Made by a program: the position numbers and the translations under genes. The notes below the pieces were generated by a model, which did not search any database, was not told the DNA's origin, and saw only the letters and a program-made list of their open reading frames with translations. A DNA stretch of 64,000 bases from Topomyia yanbarensis. Lineage: Eukaryota > Arthropoda > Insecta > Diptera > Culicidae. How positions within the stretch are numbered: the stretch's first letter is position 1; each line of letters opens with the position of its first letter. This document shows, piece by piece, positions 11,601 through 22,405 of the stretch. Where the stretch lies: assembly GCF_030247195.1 (NCBI RefSeq), contig NW_026683320.1, positions 25,001 through 89,000 on the forward strand. The letters are read 5' to 3'.

Positions 11601-12510
11601 CGATTTTTACTCAACCTTCTTGCTGATGTGTGTATTGTTTGTTGCACGGGACACATCCTAGGTTATCGCATCGTGCATTGGGAAAACTGATGAATACACA
11701 TCCTTTGACCATCTCAAAGGTCCTCTATAAATTCCAAAAAAAGATGTCAGCCAACAGGAAGCAACAAGCTGTACGAAAACCGGGAACAACGTGCAAACAA
11801 ACCAAAAGAGCACCCACCCATTTCGACGCGAGACTTGGCCAAAAAATCTGGATGTTTCGTAAATTTTCGTCCAGAGGGTTAAGAAATAAAGCTAACTTCA
11901 AACGTTCAAGGTGCTGAATCTCTGAAATCGGAACAACCGGTAGCAGATCGTTGCAAAAACGCGCTCTCGGAAACTCTGCGACGCTGCTAACGAAATACCG
12001 GTGCAGTGTCATTGATGATAAAACCTACATCAAAACGGGTTTTATGCAGTTGTCGGAACAGGAATATTTCATGTGTATGGACAAGTTTACTGTGGCTGCC
12101 CGTTTTAAATGCTGATGATGGTCCCACTTAAAAAGCTAATGAAATTCGCTTCGAAATACCTGATTTGGCAGGCCATATGTACCTGTGGCCAACGTAGTAA
12201 ACCTTTCGTGATTAAAAGCACCATAAACAGTGAGATTTACAGGACTGAGTGCTTCCACAAAAGCGATTCACCGCTTTTGAGACAGCACGATCAAAAACCG
12301 TTATTTTGTCTTCATGCAACTACTCCTAAACCGCACAGAAGTGGTATGCGGTTAAGGTTGTGGATTTTGTGCCAAAAGACTTGAACCCACTAAACTATTT
12401 TGAACGCCGTACGATCGCAATCGACATAGCCATGATGAAGTGCGAACTGTGGAAGACCAAAACAGAGAAAACGTACCGGAAGCCACTGTGTAAGCTCTAC
12501 TGAAGGACGT
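11600..12510 (+). pseudogene. DD37E-type (ITmD37E-like) mariner transposase relic
   Basis: Plus-strand pieces in shifting frames resemble the transposase of mosquito Tc1/mariner elements with a DD37E catalytic triad. Seen: a helix-turn-helix-like region (LSHRALGKLMN, ISKVLYKFQKK) at about 11650-11750; the first catalytic block IDDKTYIKTGF at about 12010-12045, containing the first Asp; LIWQAICTCGQRSKPFV at about 12160-12215; then INSEIYRTECF and a PKDLNP-like block near 12370. The element is broken by several frameshifts and stops, including two in a row near 12110. I could not find terminal inverted repeats. The family assignment is from remembered motifs. Confidence 0.65.
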
Positions 12511-12850
12511 CAGGGCATTTTACTCAAACTCATCCCAAAATTTAACCAACATAGGAGCGACCGATAATGAAAGTCGCAAGAAAACAGTATACTTTATAAA
12601 ACTCGCTTTGAACCATATTAGATTGGAAAAATCGGATGTAAACTTCAAGCGTAAACATTTTACAGGAGCTCTTCGATGTAAGAAACGTTTAAAAATCATG
12701 CAATAATAGTATAAAACCGACATAATCCACCTAGCAGTAAGATGAGACCTTTTTCACACATATCACCATTGCTTCATTGATTTCTTGTGCAATGGAAAGT
12801 ATATGAGCTAGAGCTTGCGTGTCTTCAGCAAATTTGTACAAAATGTGTTG

Positions 12851-12858
12851 CTCTACAA
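12851..12858 (+). repeat. 8-bp target site duplication, left (hAT-like element 1)
   Basis: CTCTACAA directly precedes the element end and is repeated exactly at 15754-15761. Confidence 0.85.
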
Positions 12859-15753
12859 TAGAGATGGTCGGGTTCGGGTTTTTGGACCCGAAACCCGGAC
12901 CCGACCCGAACCCGACGGGTTTCGGGTCGGGTTCGGGTTCTGTAAATTAAAGCTTCTCGGGTTCGGGTCGGGTTCCGGGTGTTCAAATTTGAAATTCTCG
13001 GGTTCGGGTCGGGTCCGGGTTTTTGAAATTTTGAACTTTCGGGCTCGTGTCGGGTTCGGGTTTTTCAAATTACAAATTATCGGGTTCGGGTTTTGAACAA
13101 AACAACCCAACCATTTCATGACAGTCTTTTTTGTAGTGATGAATTATACTTCGTGATACGAATGGATGACACATATAACCGCACCAAATGTTGGCACCTC
13201 TGAATCGCTAGAATTCGACGTGTTTTCTGGTGCTCAAATATTGTATTTTTCATTCTTGCATAAAATTCCGTCTCTTCAGACTCGCAAACTACCTGAATTA
13301 TTTAATTTTTTAAACGAACATTCATGAGAGAGCATTCAACAATACGTGTTTCGCATCTAAAATCTCTTTACGATTTATTTTTCATGATAATTAGTAATAA
13401 ACCAAGTCAACAGGAATTTATCGAAAAATATCTGTTCATCTTTCTATAATGGAATATAAATTTCGACAGGTACTTTAAAACCGATACTTAGGCCGCGGCG
13501 AATTTTTCTCTACGTAAGCGGTTTTGTGGGGTACATTCGTACCCCAGAATTAAAAGCGCTCTAATATGTCTAATTTTTATTAAATTTATAATTAAATTGG
13601 ATAGTCTTATTCTAAAATCAATCGTAAAGCAACCTGTTTAAAAATATTCGCGTTTTGACTATTTAATTATGTAATATTTCATTTTGTATAGAGTAAGTCT
13701 TTAAAATACGTCAAAATTCCCTTTTTTCCGCATATTGCTATAACTCCGGTAGTTTCAAATCGATTTTGACCATTTATACGATCTTGTAAAGATTTTTAAA
13801 TTTCCTTTTGAACAATTTTTTTCAAAAACCGCTCAAAAAGCATATTTATTCCGATGCTTTTTTGAAAACCAAACGCCAATACAAACGTCAAAAATACAGC
13901 AGTATGCAGTAACGGAGATGAAACAGGAAGGCGTCGAAGGAACAGGTAGAGCCGGTGCATTATACGTGTATACAAGTATGTTCCAGAGCCTGAACTGCAG
14001 AAGATAACAAATCGAATGATGCGTTTTGCATACTATATACAAATCATATTCATGAATGTGTTTTGCTTCTTTAATTCGCAAAAGCAAAAATTACGATACA
14101 TATCCAAGCGCATTTTCTAGTTACTTTGGTATAGTGCTTTGTTATATCAAATAAGTTATATTTTAAATAACAGATACTATTATTCGGCAGAGTTGGAACT
14201 TATACAATTTTACACAAGTTTCTCGTTTTCTATGTATCGATATTTTGCTTTGAAAAAAAGATAAAAATTTTTTTTTAATTATGTACACATGACAAAACAC
14301 TAACGCAAACGGGTTTGGGTGGTACATTTGTACCCCAAACAAACTTTAAGCGAGCACTGTTAAGTTGGTCAAATGAAACAAATAGGTTGTACCTGCTTTA
14401 ACGGAAGTTTAATAATCAAATTGGTTTATGATAAAGATTGCTTTCAATTTAAATAAACTATAACGGAAAATTAAGGATTTGGTGGTACTTTGGTGTCAAT
14501 ATGGAGGCTCAAATTATTTTTTAAAAGCGGATAATTTAGGCCAAATTTATTTTCTAGAGACTGTCTTTGTTCCATCAGACCTAAACCTAGCTTCACTTCC
14601 GCCAGGTTCCGTTGTTCATGACACTCATATGGTGATGGTATAATAGCACCACTATCAAATCAGTGGTACATATATGAAACAAGCACTTTCTGTCAGATTG
14701 TTCCCGGGCTGAGCTGTGTGCATGATCCTTCATGAAAATACATGAATTTCCACGAACTTAAGGAATTGATCGCAGAAATTTTGTGTGTTCTGTTGAAGCA
14801 ATTAACGGATTTTTAAAAGTTTGGAGTCGTTCCGAGAGCTCCATTGGAGAAGTCAAAGCATCTCTACTAGCGCGCTTACCGTATAATCTGAAGCAAAAAA
14901 AAATTAGATACCCCATCATAGATCGTCCTAACGCTAATGATGGGACATCAAGTACACGTCAAAAAATCTTGATTGATACCCTTCGATACAGGTTTGACCC
15001 TACCAACCAGTAACGTGGGTGACGTCATGAAAACTGTCGAATAAGAATTGTCAATTGCCATAGCTTAATTTAATACATGTAATAAATTATACGAAACTGC
15101 CTTGCAGGAATGGTTTCTGATAAAAAATTAGAAATTTTGGTTAAGGACGACGGACAAGGTTGTTGGAAACTGTGAACAAGCTTTCTGTTTCCCCATGAGT
15201 TAGCCGCCGATTTAACTTAATTTCCGGTTAAGATATTGACGATTTATAAGTTTCTCAGAACATTACAAATTCGACGTTCAATAATAGTAAATATAAATGC
15301 GGATTCTACTCGACAGTGATTTGTTTTGCCATATGCAGATATAACTCAATGCGTATGTTGCTACTTCAGATTCGAGTGATTCTACTTAATGAGCCTAGGG
15401 TCCAGATCGGGTGCCTAGAATTAAAAATCTTCGAGATCTTTGGTTGATTCTCCATAGCAAGGTAAATTCGGATCGGGCTTCTTAAATTTTAAACTTTCGG
15501 GTTCGGGACGGGTTCGGGTTTTCAAATTTTAAAATTCTCGGGTCGGGTCGGGTTCGGGTTTTACAAAATTTTCATTCTCGGGTACGGGTCGGGTTCGGGT
15601 TTTTAAGTTTTAAAATGTTCGGGCTCGGGTCGGGTTCGGGTTTTTCAAATTTTATAATTTCGGGCTCGGGTCGGGTTCGGGTTTCTAAATTTTCATGCTC
15701 TCGGGTTCGGGTCGGGTTCGGGTTCGAAAAAAATTGAAACCCGATCATCTCTA
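12859..15753. mobile_element. hAT-like element 1, non-autonomous, GGGTTCGGGT-rich ends
   Basis: The left end TAGAGATGGTCGGGTT and the reverse complement of the right end, TAGAGATGATCGGGTT, form a 16-bp inverted repeat with one mismatch. The flanks are an exact 8-bp duplication (CTCTACAA). Eight-bp duplications and a YARNG-type terminus are hallmarks of the hAT superfamily. Both subterminal zones (12870-13100 and 15460-15735) are arrays of CGGGTCGGGTTCGGGTTTT-like units, mostly in the same orientation at both ends. The 2.9 kb interior has no recognisable transposase. A 76-codon frame at 14783-15013 is unassigned. Confidence 0.85.
13525..14345. repeat. Two palindromic GGTACAnnnGTACC motifs inside hAT-like element 1
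   Basis: GGGGTACATTCGTACCCC (13527-13544) and GGTACATTTGTACC (about 14322-14335) are near-perfect palindromes in a similar context (TTAAAGCG or TTTAAGCG follows). They may mark the ends or internal repeats of an older nested element. I cannot define its borders. Confidence 0.3.
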
Positions 15754-15761
15754 CTCTACAA
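15754..15761 (+). repeat. 8-bp target site duplication, right (hAT-like element 1)
   Basis: CTCTACAA, identical to 12851-12858. Removing the element and one copy restores a continuous flank, ...TTGCTCTACAACATCATCG. Confidence 0.85.
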
Positions 15762-16251
15762 CATCATCGAAGACAGTCAAGTTCAATCTCGAACCGTTAA
15801 AAACAGTGTTTCAAAAATCACTCCAATCAGCATGCGTTGAAAAAACCTTAGTTAGACGTATAATTAAAATTCATGAGTTCATCGCTCATGATTTTTTTTT
15901 TGGCTCCTGAGGAGTAAAAACGGCCAAGGAGTGAAAACGGATTACTAGATTATAATTGCAGCATACAGTTTAAAAGCCCGATGTTGAGCTCAATTTAAAT
16001 TTTTAATTCGCATGTTCAACAAGCTCAAAAGCAAAACAGAATCTTGGTACAGTTCTTGACGAAACCTTCATTTTCGATAGACCTCGCAGGTTTGCATTCA
16101 ATGGTTAGCGTACTCGGCTATTACGGTAGTAAATAGTACACCGGCTTTGCATCCTTCCACTATGCATTTGAACTCTTCCATTTTTTCACTCCAGCAGAAA
16201 TATTTTTTCACAGGATTTGAAATAACCCCGTGACAATTGTTATACTAATAT
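15762..16251. other. No gene recognised
   Basis: This is the continuation of the repeat into which hAT-like element 1 inserted, then featureless AT-rich DNA. Confidence 0.35.
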
Positions 16252-17040
16252 TGTTCTGGCATCACTGGCAGTTGCACCATTGCACCCGTGTCGAATTGAC
16301 AGATGCAACAAATTTGCTGTCATGCTGACAGACGACGAAGTGCATCACGAATGCAGAGCGAGGGAACTGTCAGAGACAACATAAGTAAACAAAAAACATA
16401 AGTAGGATAGAAAAACACCATTTTGAAAGTGATAGTAGTAGAATAGTAAAATACGTTGGAGTAAGAAATTAGAAGTTGTGAGCAAGGACATTATTCGGAT
16501 AGTGGATAGTTTGCAGATTAAGCTGTACTTAAGAAAGTAAGATCCAGAATACGTAAGTTTGTGAAACAATACAAAGCAGTGAATTAAAGCAACAAATTTA
16601 TGACTAGATACGCGGAGGCAAACACTGGACAAGTACAAACGGTACAGTTGCGATTATCAATTCCGAGATAATACGTAAGTGTGAATACTAAATTGTAGAT
16701 AAATTGCGATAGACAGCGATAGAGGAAGGAAAAGGGGAATCTGTAAAGTAAGGAGAACAAACAATTGTGAGTAAGACAAATAATCGATTATTTACGGTAA
16801 ATTAAAATAAAGTTGTTTAGTTTGATCTGCACAGTAAAAAAGGCGGATTTTCAAAAATCTTGTTTTCGCCTGCCGTCCGAACAAATATATTGGTTAAGGA
16901 AAATTAAAATGAAATCAAAGGACTTGCTTTAATATATAAGTGCTACTGGGATAAATGAGAAATTAACGTATAAATCTTGAAGAACTGTTAGGAAAGTTTG
17001 AAATTAAATTTGTGGCGACATAACAAGAATAACAAACCGG
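16252..17040 (+). repeat. Possible solo or partial BEL/Pao-type LTR
   Basis: The segment starts TGTTCTGGCATCACTGGCAG, includes GAATTGACAG, an AATAAAG polyadenylation-like signal near 16806 and, at 17009-17020, TGTGGCGACATAAC, which resembles the sequence just inside BEL/Pao 5' LTRs. I found no matching target duplication, second LTR or gag/pol coding remnant, so this is tentative. Confidence 0.3.
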
Positions 17041-17519
17041 AAAACATAACATACTTGGATTGGTTTGATTTTTTACTCACTCACAGAAACGTGCATAACA
17101 ATGATTGGTTTCCGCCACTCCTTTAGAAATAAGCTCCTTGGAGGTAAATGTGTGGTTTATTTGAAACAAAAAGTTGAAAAGTTCAATTTTAAATATTGCT
17201 AAAATTAGGACCATCCTATTTTCTGTTTAAACAAAATTAAGGGCCTTGCAGAGTATAACAACTGCTAAACATATTAGAAGTATTTAATTTTAACAAAAAG
17301 TTAAAAATCCTACCAAATTCACATTCTGGACCGCTGTGCATTGGATCATTCATCACTTTGTAGAACACATGGGAAGTAGACCTCCAACTAGATGTGGAAT
17401 ATACATTTTTAGTCCCGCACTAATAAAACCTCAAATAAACTGAACAAGTTACAAAACTAATGAATTTAAAAAAATTGAAAAAAACCGAAAAAAAGTTATT
17501 AAATTCAAAAATGAGTGAA
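17041..17519. other. AT-rich, no gene
   Basis: Nothing recognisable on either strand. Confidence 0.4.
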
Positions 17520-17975
17520 ATACGCCGTACGAATGTAAATCAATTGAATAAAATAAATAAATCAATATAGTTCAGCACATCAAATGAAAAATTGGGTAAT
17601 TGAAAAAAAATAATTAAAAAATCAAAGGAAAAAATGAAATTTACGAATTGGGTGAAATGAATAAAAGAGCAGACTGATAAAATGAAGAAACGAAATAAAA
17701 TGTTTGAACTTGAATAAGCAAATAAAATGAATAAACGATTAAAATGAATAAAATGATTAAAAGGAATCAAATGAATAACATGAATAAAATGGTCAAAATA
17801 AATTGAACGGATTAAATGAATGAAATGAATAAAGTTAATAAAATCAATACTATGAACAAAATGAATAAAAGGTATGAAAATGATAAAATGAACAAAATAT
17901 TAAAAATAATTAAGTGGAAAAAAATGTATAAAATATAAAATAAAAAAATAAACGAAATGAATAATATAAACAAAA
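17520..17975. repeat. Degenerate AATGAATAA-type low-complexity tract
   Basis: About 450 bp of imperfect 7-9 bp units (AATGAATAAAATG, AATAAATGAA and similar). Hydrophobic F/I/L-rich open frames on the minus strand here are by-products of the AT-rich repeat. Confidence 0.7.
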
Positions 17976-18339
17976 AACATGAGATGAGAGGAATTCCATG
18001 AAGATCCATCCGAAAATCTTTAAAATCGTGACCGACCATCTTAGATTTTGATGAAACTTTACATGTTTCACCAGCATGGAAGAATAAACCTTTTCCACAG
18101 TCAATAAACAATTTTTTAAAAGAGTGTAAAAGTTTCTACGAGCATAAATTTCAATTTTTTTTGGTCGATTACTGTATTTTAGACAGCAAAACTATCTGAG
18201 AATGAGTTACTGGGAATGAATACTTCTGTACTAAAATACACTGAGGAAAATGTTGTGTCATTTTGGGGATAGTCAAACTCGAAGATAGATAAAGTCGGGG
18301 GCTGATAAATTCTGGTCTTCAGTGTATCTTATACATAAT

Positions 18340-18700
18340 TATTCCATTCCGAAGCTACCTGTATTGTTAAAGTTATAGAAATGTTTTCTAAACCAGAAGT
18401 TGCCATCTTGGATTTCAAAATGGCTTCAGACATCGATTTCGTCATCTACTTTGCAATTTTATTTTAGCTATAGGCCTACATTGTTGAAGTTATAGTGAAC
18501 TTATCTCAACCGTTGCTATCTTGGGTTTTAAAATGGCTTTAAGCATCGATTTCGATTTTGTATTCATTAATCCTATACAATACCCATATCACTGAGGTTG
18601 TTGTAAATTTATCTAAGCCGAAAGTCGCCATCTTGGATTTCAAAATGGCTGCAAACATCGATTTACGTCATGTACTCGTCAACTCTATTCCGAAAATAAC
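18340..18700. repeat. Three tandem ~125-bp units (CCATCTTGGATTTCAAAATGGC type)
   Basis: Each unit contains GCCATCTTGGATTTCAAAAT followed by GGCTnnAnnCATCGATTT and TTGTTGAAGTTATAG-like text, at about 18400, 18525 and 18625. The right edge of the window (63885-64000) carries a related unit, so this is a dispersed tandem family. Non-coding. Confidence 0.6.
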
Positions 18701-19264
18701 CAATTTTCGTTAGTAATAATTAGCTACGAATAGCTCTTGCATAGGTTGACGGATTTGGCGGTATTGCAAACACTATCAAGCATATTTCTGCATTAGTTTT
18801 AAAGAACCTAAAGACAACTGCTTTAAAATGGTTATTGCATCGAGGAAACCAAATGGGCTTATGAGTCTTTTTTATGTTTGGTGTTTTTTCGTACTCCGAA
18901 TCAGTCCAAACTAACGGTCAGCCAACAACCTGGCGTGGCCGATTGGCGGGTCACCGTGGATTGAATTTTTCTGTGAAGTGTGTTTGCAGACAATGTTCAA
19001 CAGCTTAATGGCAGTGTTTATGAACACGGCTCGCAGTAGGAGTCATTATGTGTTGCGAATTATCGGTCGGCTGAGTGAACGTGCACAGGCGCAATTATAA
19101 ATATATAAAATTTGAACCCTTTCAGTTGTGATGTGTTGTAACAATTGTAGTTTTTTGTACTAGTGTACAATTATTATGTGATTCCCGGTCATCATAACAT
19201 GAGAAACTTCTAACGGAATGCAATTGTTGTTAATGGTAAATAAGTACCATTTGCTGGTTTCAAG

Positions 19265-20149
19265 TAGGGGAGAGAGGGTAACAATGAAACACATTTTTTC
19301 TACAATTTAATTTTGATGAAAATACTTGTTATTTGTGTAACCAAAAGTAATACATAGTGCCACTCTGTTGTTAACTAATACATATATTTTTTCCAGCTGG
19401 TAAAATTCACGAGAAATAACATGGGTAGGAACTATGAAACACGATGTCGTCTATAGTGAAATATTCTACTTATAAATTTTATTCTTTTGTTTTGAAGAAG
19501 AATGATCCTAACGCTTTGAATTAAACTTATAATGAGGCGAAAATCGTTTGTTTACGAATGAATCCACTATATCATCGCGTAACGTCGAACCACCATATAT
19601 GCATATTAGCTGCAATCCTGAAATAAGAGACAATTTCTACAAAACTTGCCCAAATTTATTAATTTTGCACTATATGAGTAGTATTTACTGTGGAAAATCG
19701 GAACCCATTCACATTTTGAGACAGACCACAAAAACAAAAAAAATCACTGTTCCCCATACGCCATCATTCCACAGATACCCAATGGGTCTATTCATGAAAA
19801 TTGTGAAATTACACAGAACCATGAGAAGTTACCAAAAAACTTTGTTCGCGGCAAATGTTGAGCATAAAATTTGCCATAAATAGCAATAGACTAAACATTT
19901 ATTCAATGAATGGTAACTCATAAAGATGGAATAATGTTTTTCATTGCAAATTTACTCTGGCTATCACAAAACAAACAAATATCCATTAAAAGAGATACAG
20001 TTATCAGATATCTTCCAAAATATAGCAACACGTGTAAAGAATTAGAAATCGTGAAATATGAGGGAATGAGACGATTCTGATCATGCATTATGATTTTATT
20101 GCGAATGTTTCATAGTTCCTGCTGATCCACTGTTACCCTCTCTCCCCTA
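19265..20149. mobile_element. TA-flanked DNA element with GGGGAGAGAGGGTAACA ends
   Basis: Left end TAGGGGAGAGAGGGTAACA and right end TGTTACCCTCTCTCCCCTA are exact reverse complements (19 nt including TA). The TA at both edges suggests a TA target duplication. The 885-bp interior has a 111-codon frame (19548-19883) with no recognisable transposase motif, so I treat the element as non-autonomous. Subterminal GGAACTATGAAACAC and CATAGTTCCTGCTGATC form a weaker inner inverted pair. Confidence 0.8.
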
Positions 20150-20379
20150 GTGTGCGTTACATGTGTTCTCTTCTTCTACTTCTACTGGTTTTTGAACTAC
20201 TAGTAGTTTGATTTTCCACTACTTAAAATAATAACGATCAATTTCGCTTCTATTTAATTTCTTTCCTATTTTTCTTTATTTTATTTTATTTATGATATTT
20301 TTCCTTTTTGGAAAATTTTTATATTAGATCCATGCTAACACTCACTAACACAATAAATTGCTTATTCTCTCATATATAC

Positions 20380-22310
20380 TCACCATCTCTCTCATTCCAA
20401 CATGGCCTTCGCGATAATACAAATCTGGTCACAAAAGCGAACGCCCGCGTTCTCACCAACATTCAAACACCCCAGTAATAAGAGAACGTTTTAGCACATA
20501 TAAATTATACTAATACGGTCTCAAGCATCAACCCACCGATTGCGCAATCGTGAATCGGTCACGCCCAGAAGTCTCTATCCTCGATTCTAGTAGCCCATAT
20601 ATATTCAGTTAAACCACAGAGAACAGACATATAAGCTGGAACAAACTTTCCCGAAAAACCTGTGTAAACATTTAAATGAAAATATGTTCAAAATCACCAT
20701 CGCATGCAGGTTCGCATGCTTGAGTCACCATTGTATCCAAGTTTGCTCACAAGTCCCGTATAGCGATTGCTGGCCGATCGAAGCGTCGCCAAGTGGCAAG
20801 TTGCTACTTGCTGTTGTCATTTCAAAGCGACAGTTTTATTTCTTACACAAGTTGAAAACTTTACTTGCATGTCAGTTCTCAGTGGTTAAACCAATAGAAA
20901 AAAAAAACTAGACATCACATGGCGACATGATCGGGAACTCTAGTGAAATGGGAGAAGTCACTCTCTTCTAACATCTGAATCATACACTAAATTTAAGTGT
21001 ATTCACAGTCCGCGCGCGATCATTCAAGAACACGTGAACATGCGAATGGCCAAACGCTTATAAAAATACTGTACACACGCGAAGTTACATACACGCGACA
21101 AAATCGTGAACATACAAACGCTCGTGTCCCTCGAGATCATCCACACATACCTACGCTCACGATCTGGCAAACAGGATAACACCCCGGTGACTAAGTAAAC
21201 GGTTTATCACTTATAAATTCACAAACACGATCTCAGGAGTAAATTGCCAAATGCCCGTGTTTGCGCGATCATGGATCGGTTACGTCCGGTAGACCTTATC
21301 CTTGGCTCTAGTAAAATAGGTCCAATACCACCAGGTAGACCAAACAAAAAGATGACGCTCGTATCCCCTAAATACCACATGGCGACATAACAATTAATTT
21401 ATGCACTCTAAGTCACATACACGTGACAGACACGTTAATATACAAATGCTTCAGCCCTTCGCGATCATCCACGTAACCTACAACCGTGGTCTCGCAGGCA
21501 TAACAATATCCCGGCGATATTATGAACGCTTCGGCACTGAACCTACAATATCCCACGCTCGCGTGATAACGAATCGGTCACTTCCGGAAGTCTCTATCCT
21601 CGATACCTGAAGTCTAGGTCCATGCCTTCAATTGGACTAATACAAAGAATGGTCACAGGGTTACAAAATCGAATTTATACATGCGAAATCACATACACGC
21701 GAGCACGTGTGACAAACACGTTAACATACGAACGCTTAAGCCTTTTGCTATTATCTACGCACACCTATGCTCGCGATCGCGCAAACTTGGTTACCCCCCG
21801 GTTATACAGTGAACGTTTTAGTACTTACGAAGTTACAAACTTGGTCTCAAAAACAAACAAACAAACAAATTTCCGTGTTCGAGCGATCAAAAATCGATCA
21901 CTTCCAGAAATCTTTACCCTCCGTCCTAGCAACTTCATACATTTAGTTGAACCATTCATAAAATAAAGCTCCTATCCACTAGACAACTAGTTCTTTAATG
22001 ACTTCTGTGATGATCGGCAAGTCTAGTGATATGGGAGAACTCACTTTCTAGCATCTGAACCGTACACCGATAATTAACTATTATATTCATGGTCCGCGCG
22101 CAATCATCCAATAACATACGCGATTATGAGAAAGGCACACGGTTACAAAATAGAATTTATGCACGCAATGTTCAATACACGTTAGCACACGTGACATTCA
22201 AACGCACACGCGATAGAACACGTTAAAGTACGAACGCTCGAGCCTTTCACGGTGACACACGCAATCGCAATGTCCATACACCCGCACATCAGAACCGTAC
22301 AATGAATATC
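20380..22310. repeat. Diverged tandem array, units of several hundred bp
   Basis: A set of motifs recurs in the same order at least four times: CCCGGTGA/TA...GTAAACG, a GCGCGATCAT segment, GAATCGGTCACTTCCGGAAG, TCTCTATCCTCGAT, CACATACACGCGA. Examples lie near 20470-20600, 21180-21310, 21500-21615 and 21790-21920. A longer block (AGTGAAATGGGAGAA then CCGCGCGCGATCAT) repeats at 20940 and 22025. No convincing protein-coding frame. Could be the decayed interior of one TE with internal repeats. Confidence 0.5.
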
Positions 22311-22315
22311 ACATT

Positions 22316-22405
22316 CAGAATCACAGCACACTGCAATTGGCCTTAAGCTGTGTTTTAGTGGGTTACATTTGCCGTCTCATCTGCAATTGTAGTGTGTGAT
22401 TCTGA
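22316..22405. repeat. Imperfect inverted repeat (hairpin)
   Basis: CAGAATCACAGCACACTGCAATTG on one side pairs with CTGCAATTGTAGTGTGTGATTCTG on the other, arms about 24 nt, loop about 38 nt. Could be the ends of a tiny MITE or a structured element. Confidence 0.45.

Noticed and set aside
12815..13119. Open frames on both strands through the GGGTTCGGGT array (Gly/Arg/Phe- and Pro/Asn/Arg-rich)
   Set aside because: Repeat-derived; these zones are the subterminal arrays of a hAT-like element.
16252..17040. Complete BEL/Pao retrotransposon
   Set aside because: No second LTR, no gag/pol remnant downstream and no matching target duplication. Kept only as a tentative LTR.
17540..18111. Hydrophobic Phe/Leu/Ile-rich minus-strand frames resembling membrane proteins
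   Set aside because: They come from the AAATGAATAA low-complexity tract read in reverse. No start context or conserved residue.
19548..19883. 111-codon frame inside the GGGGAGAGAGGGTAACA element, considered as a transposase
   Set aside because: No DDE/D motifs or helix-turn-helix. The element is only 885 bp and is better seen as non-autonomous.
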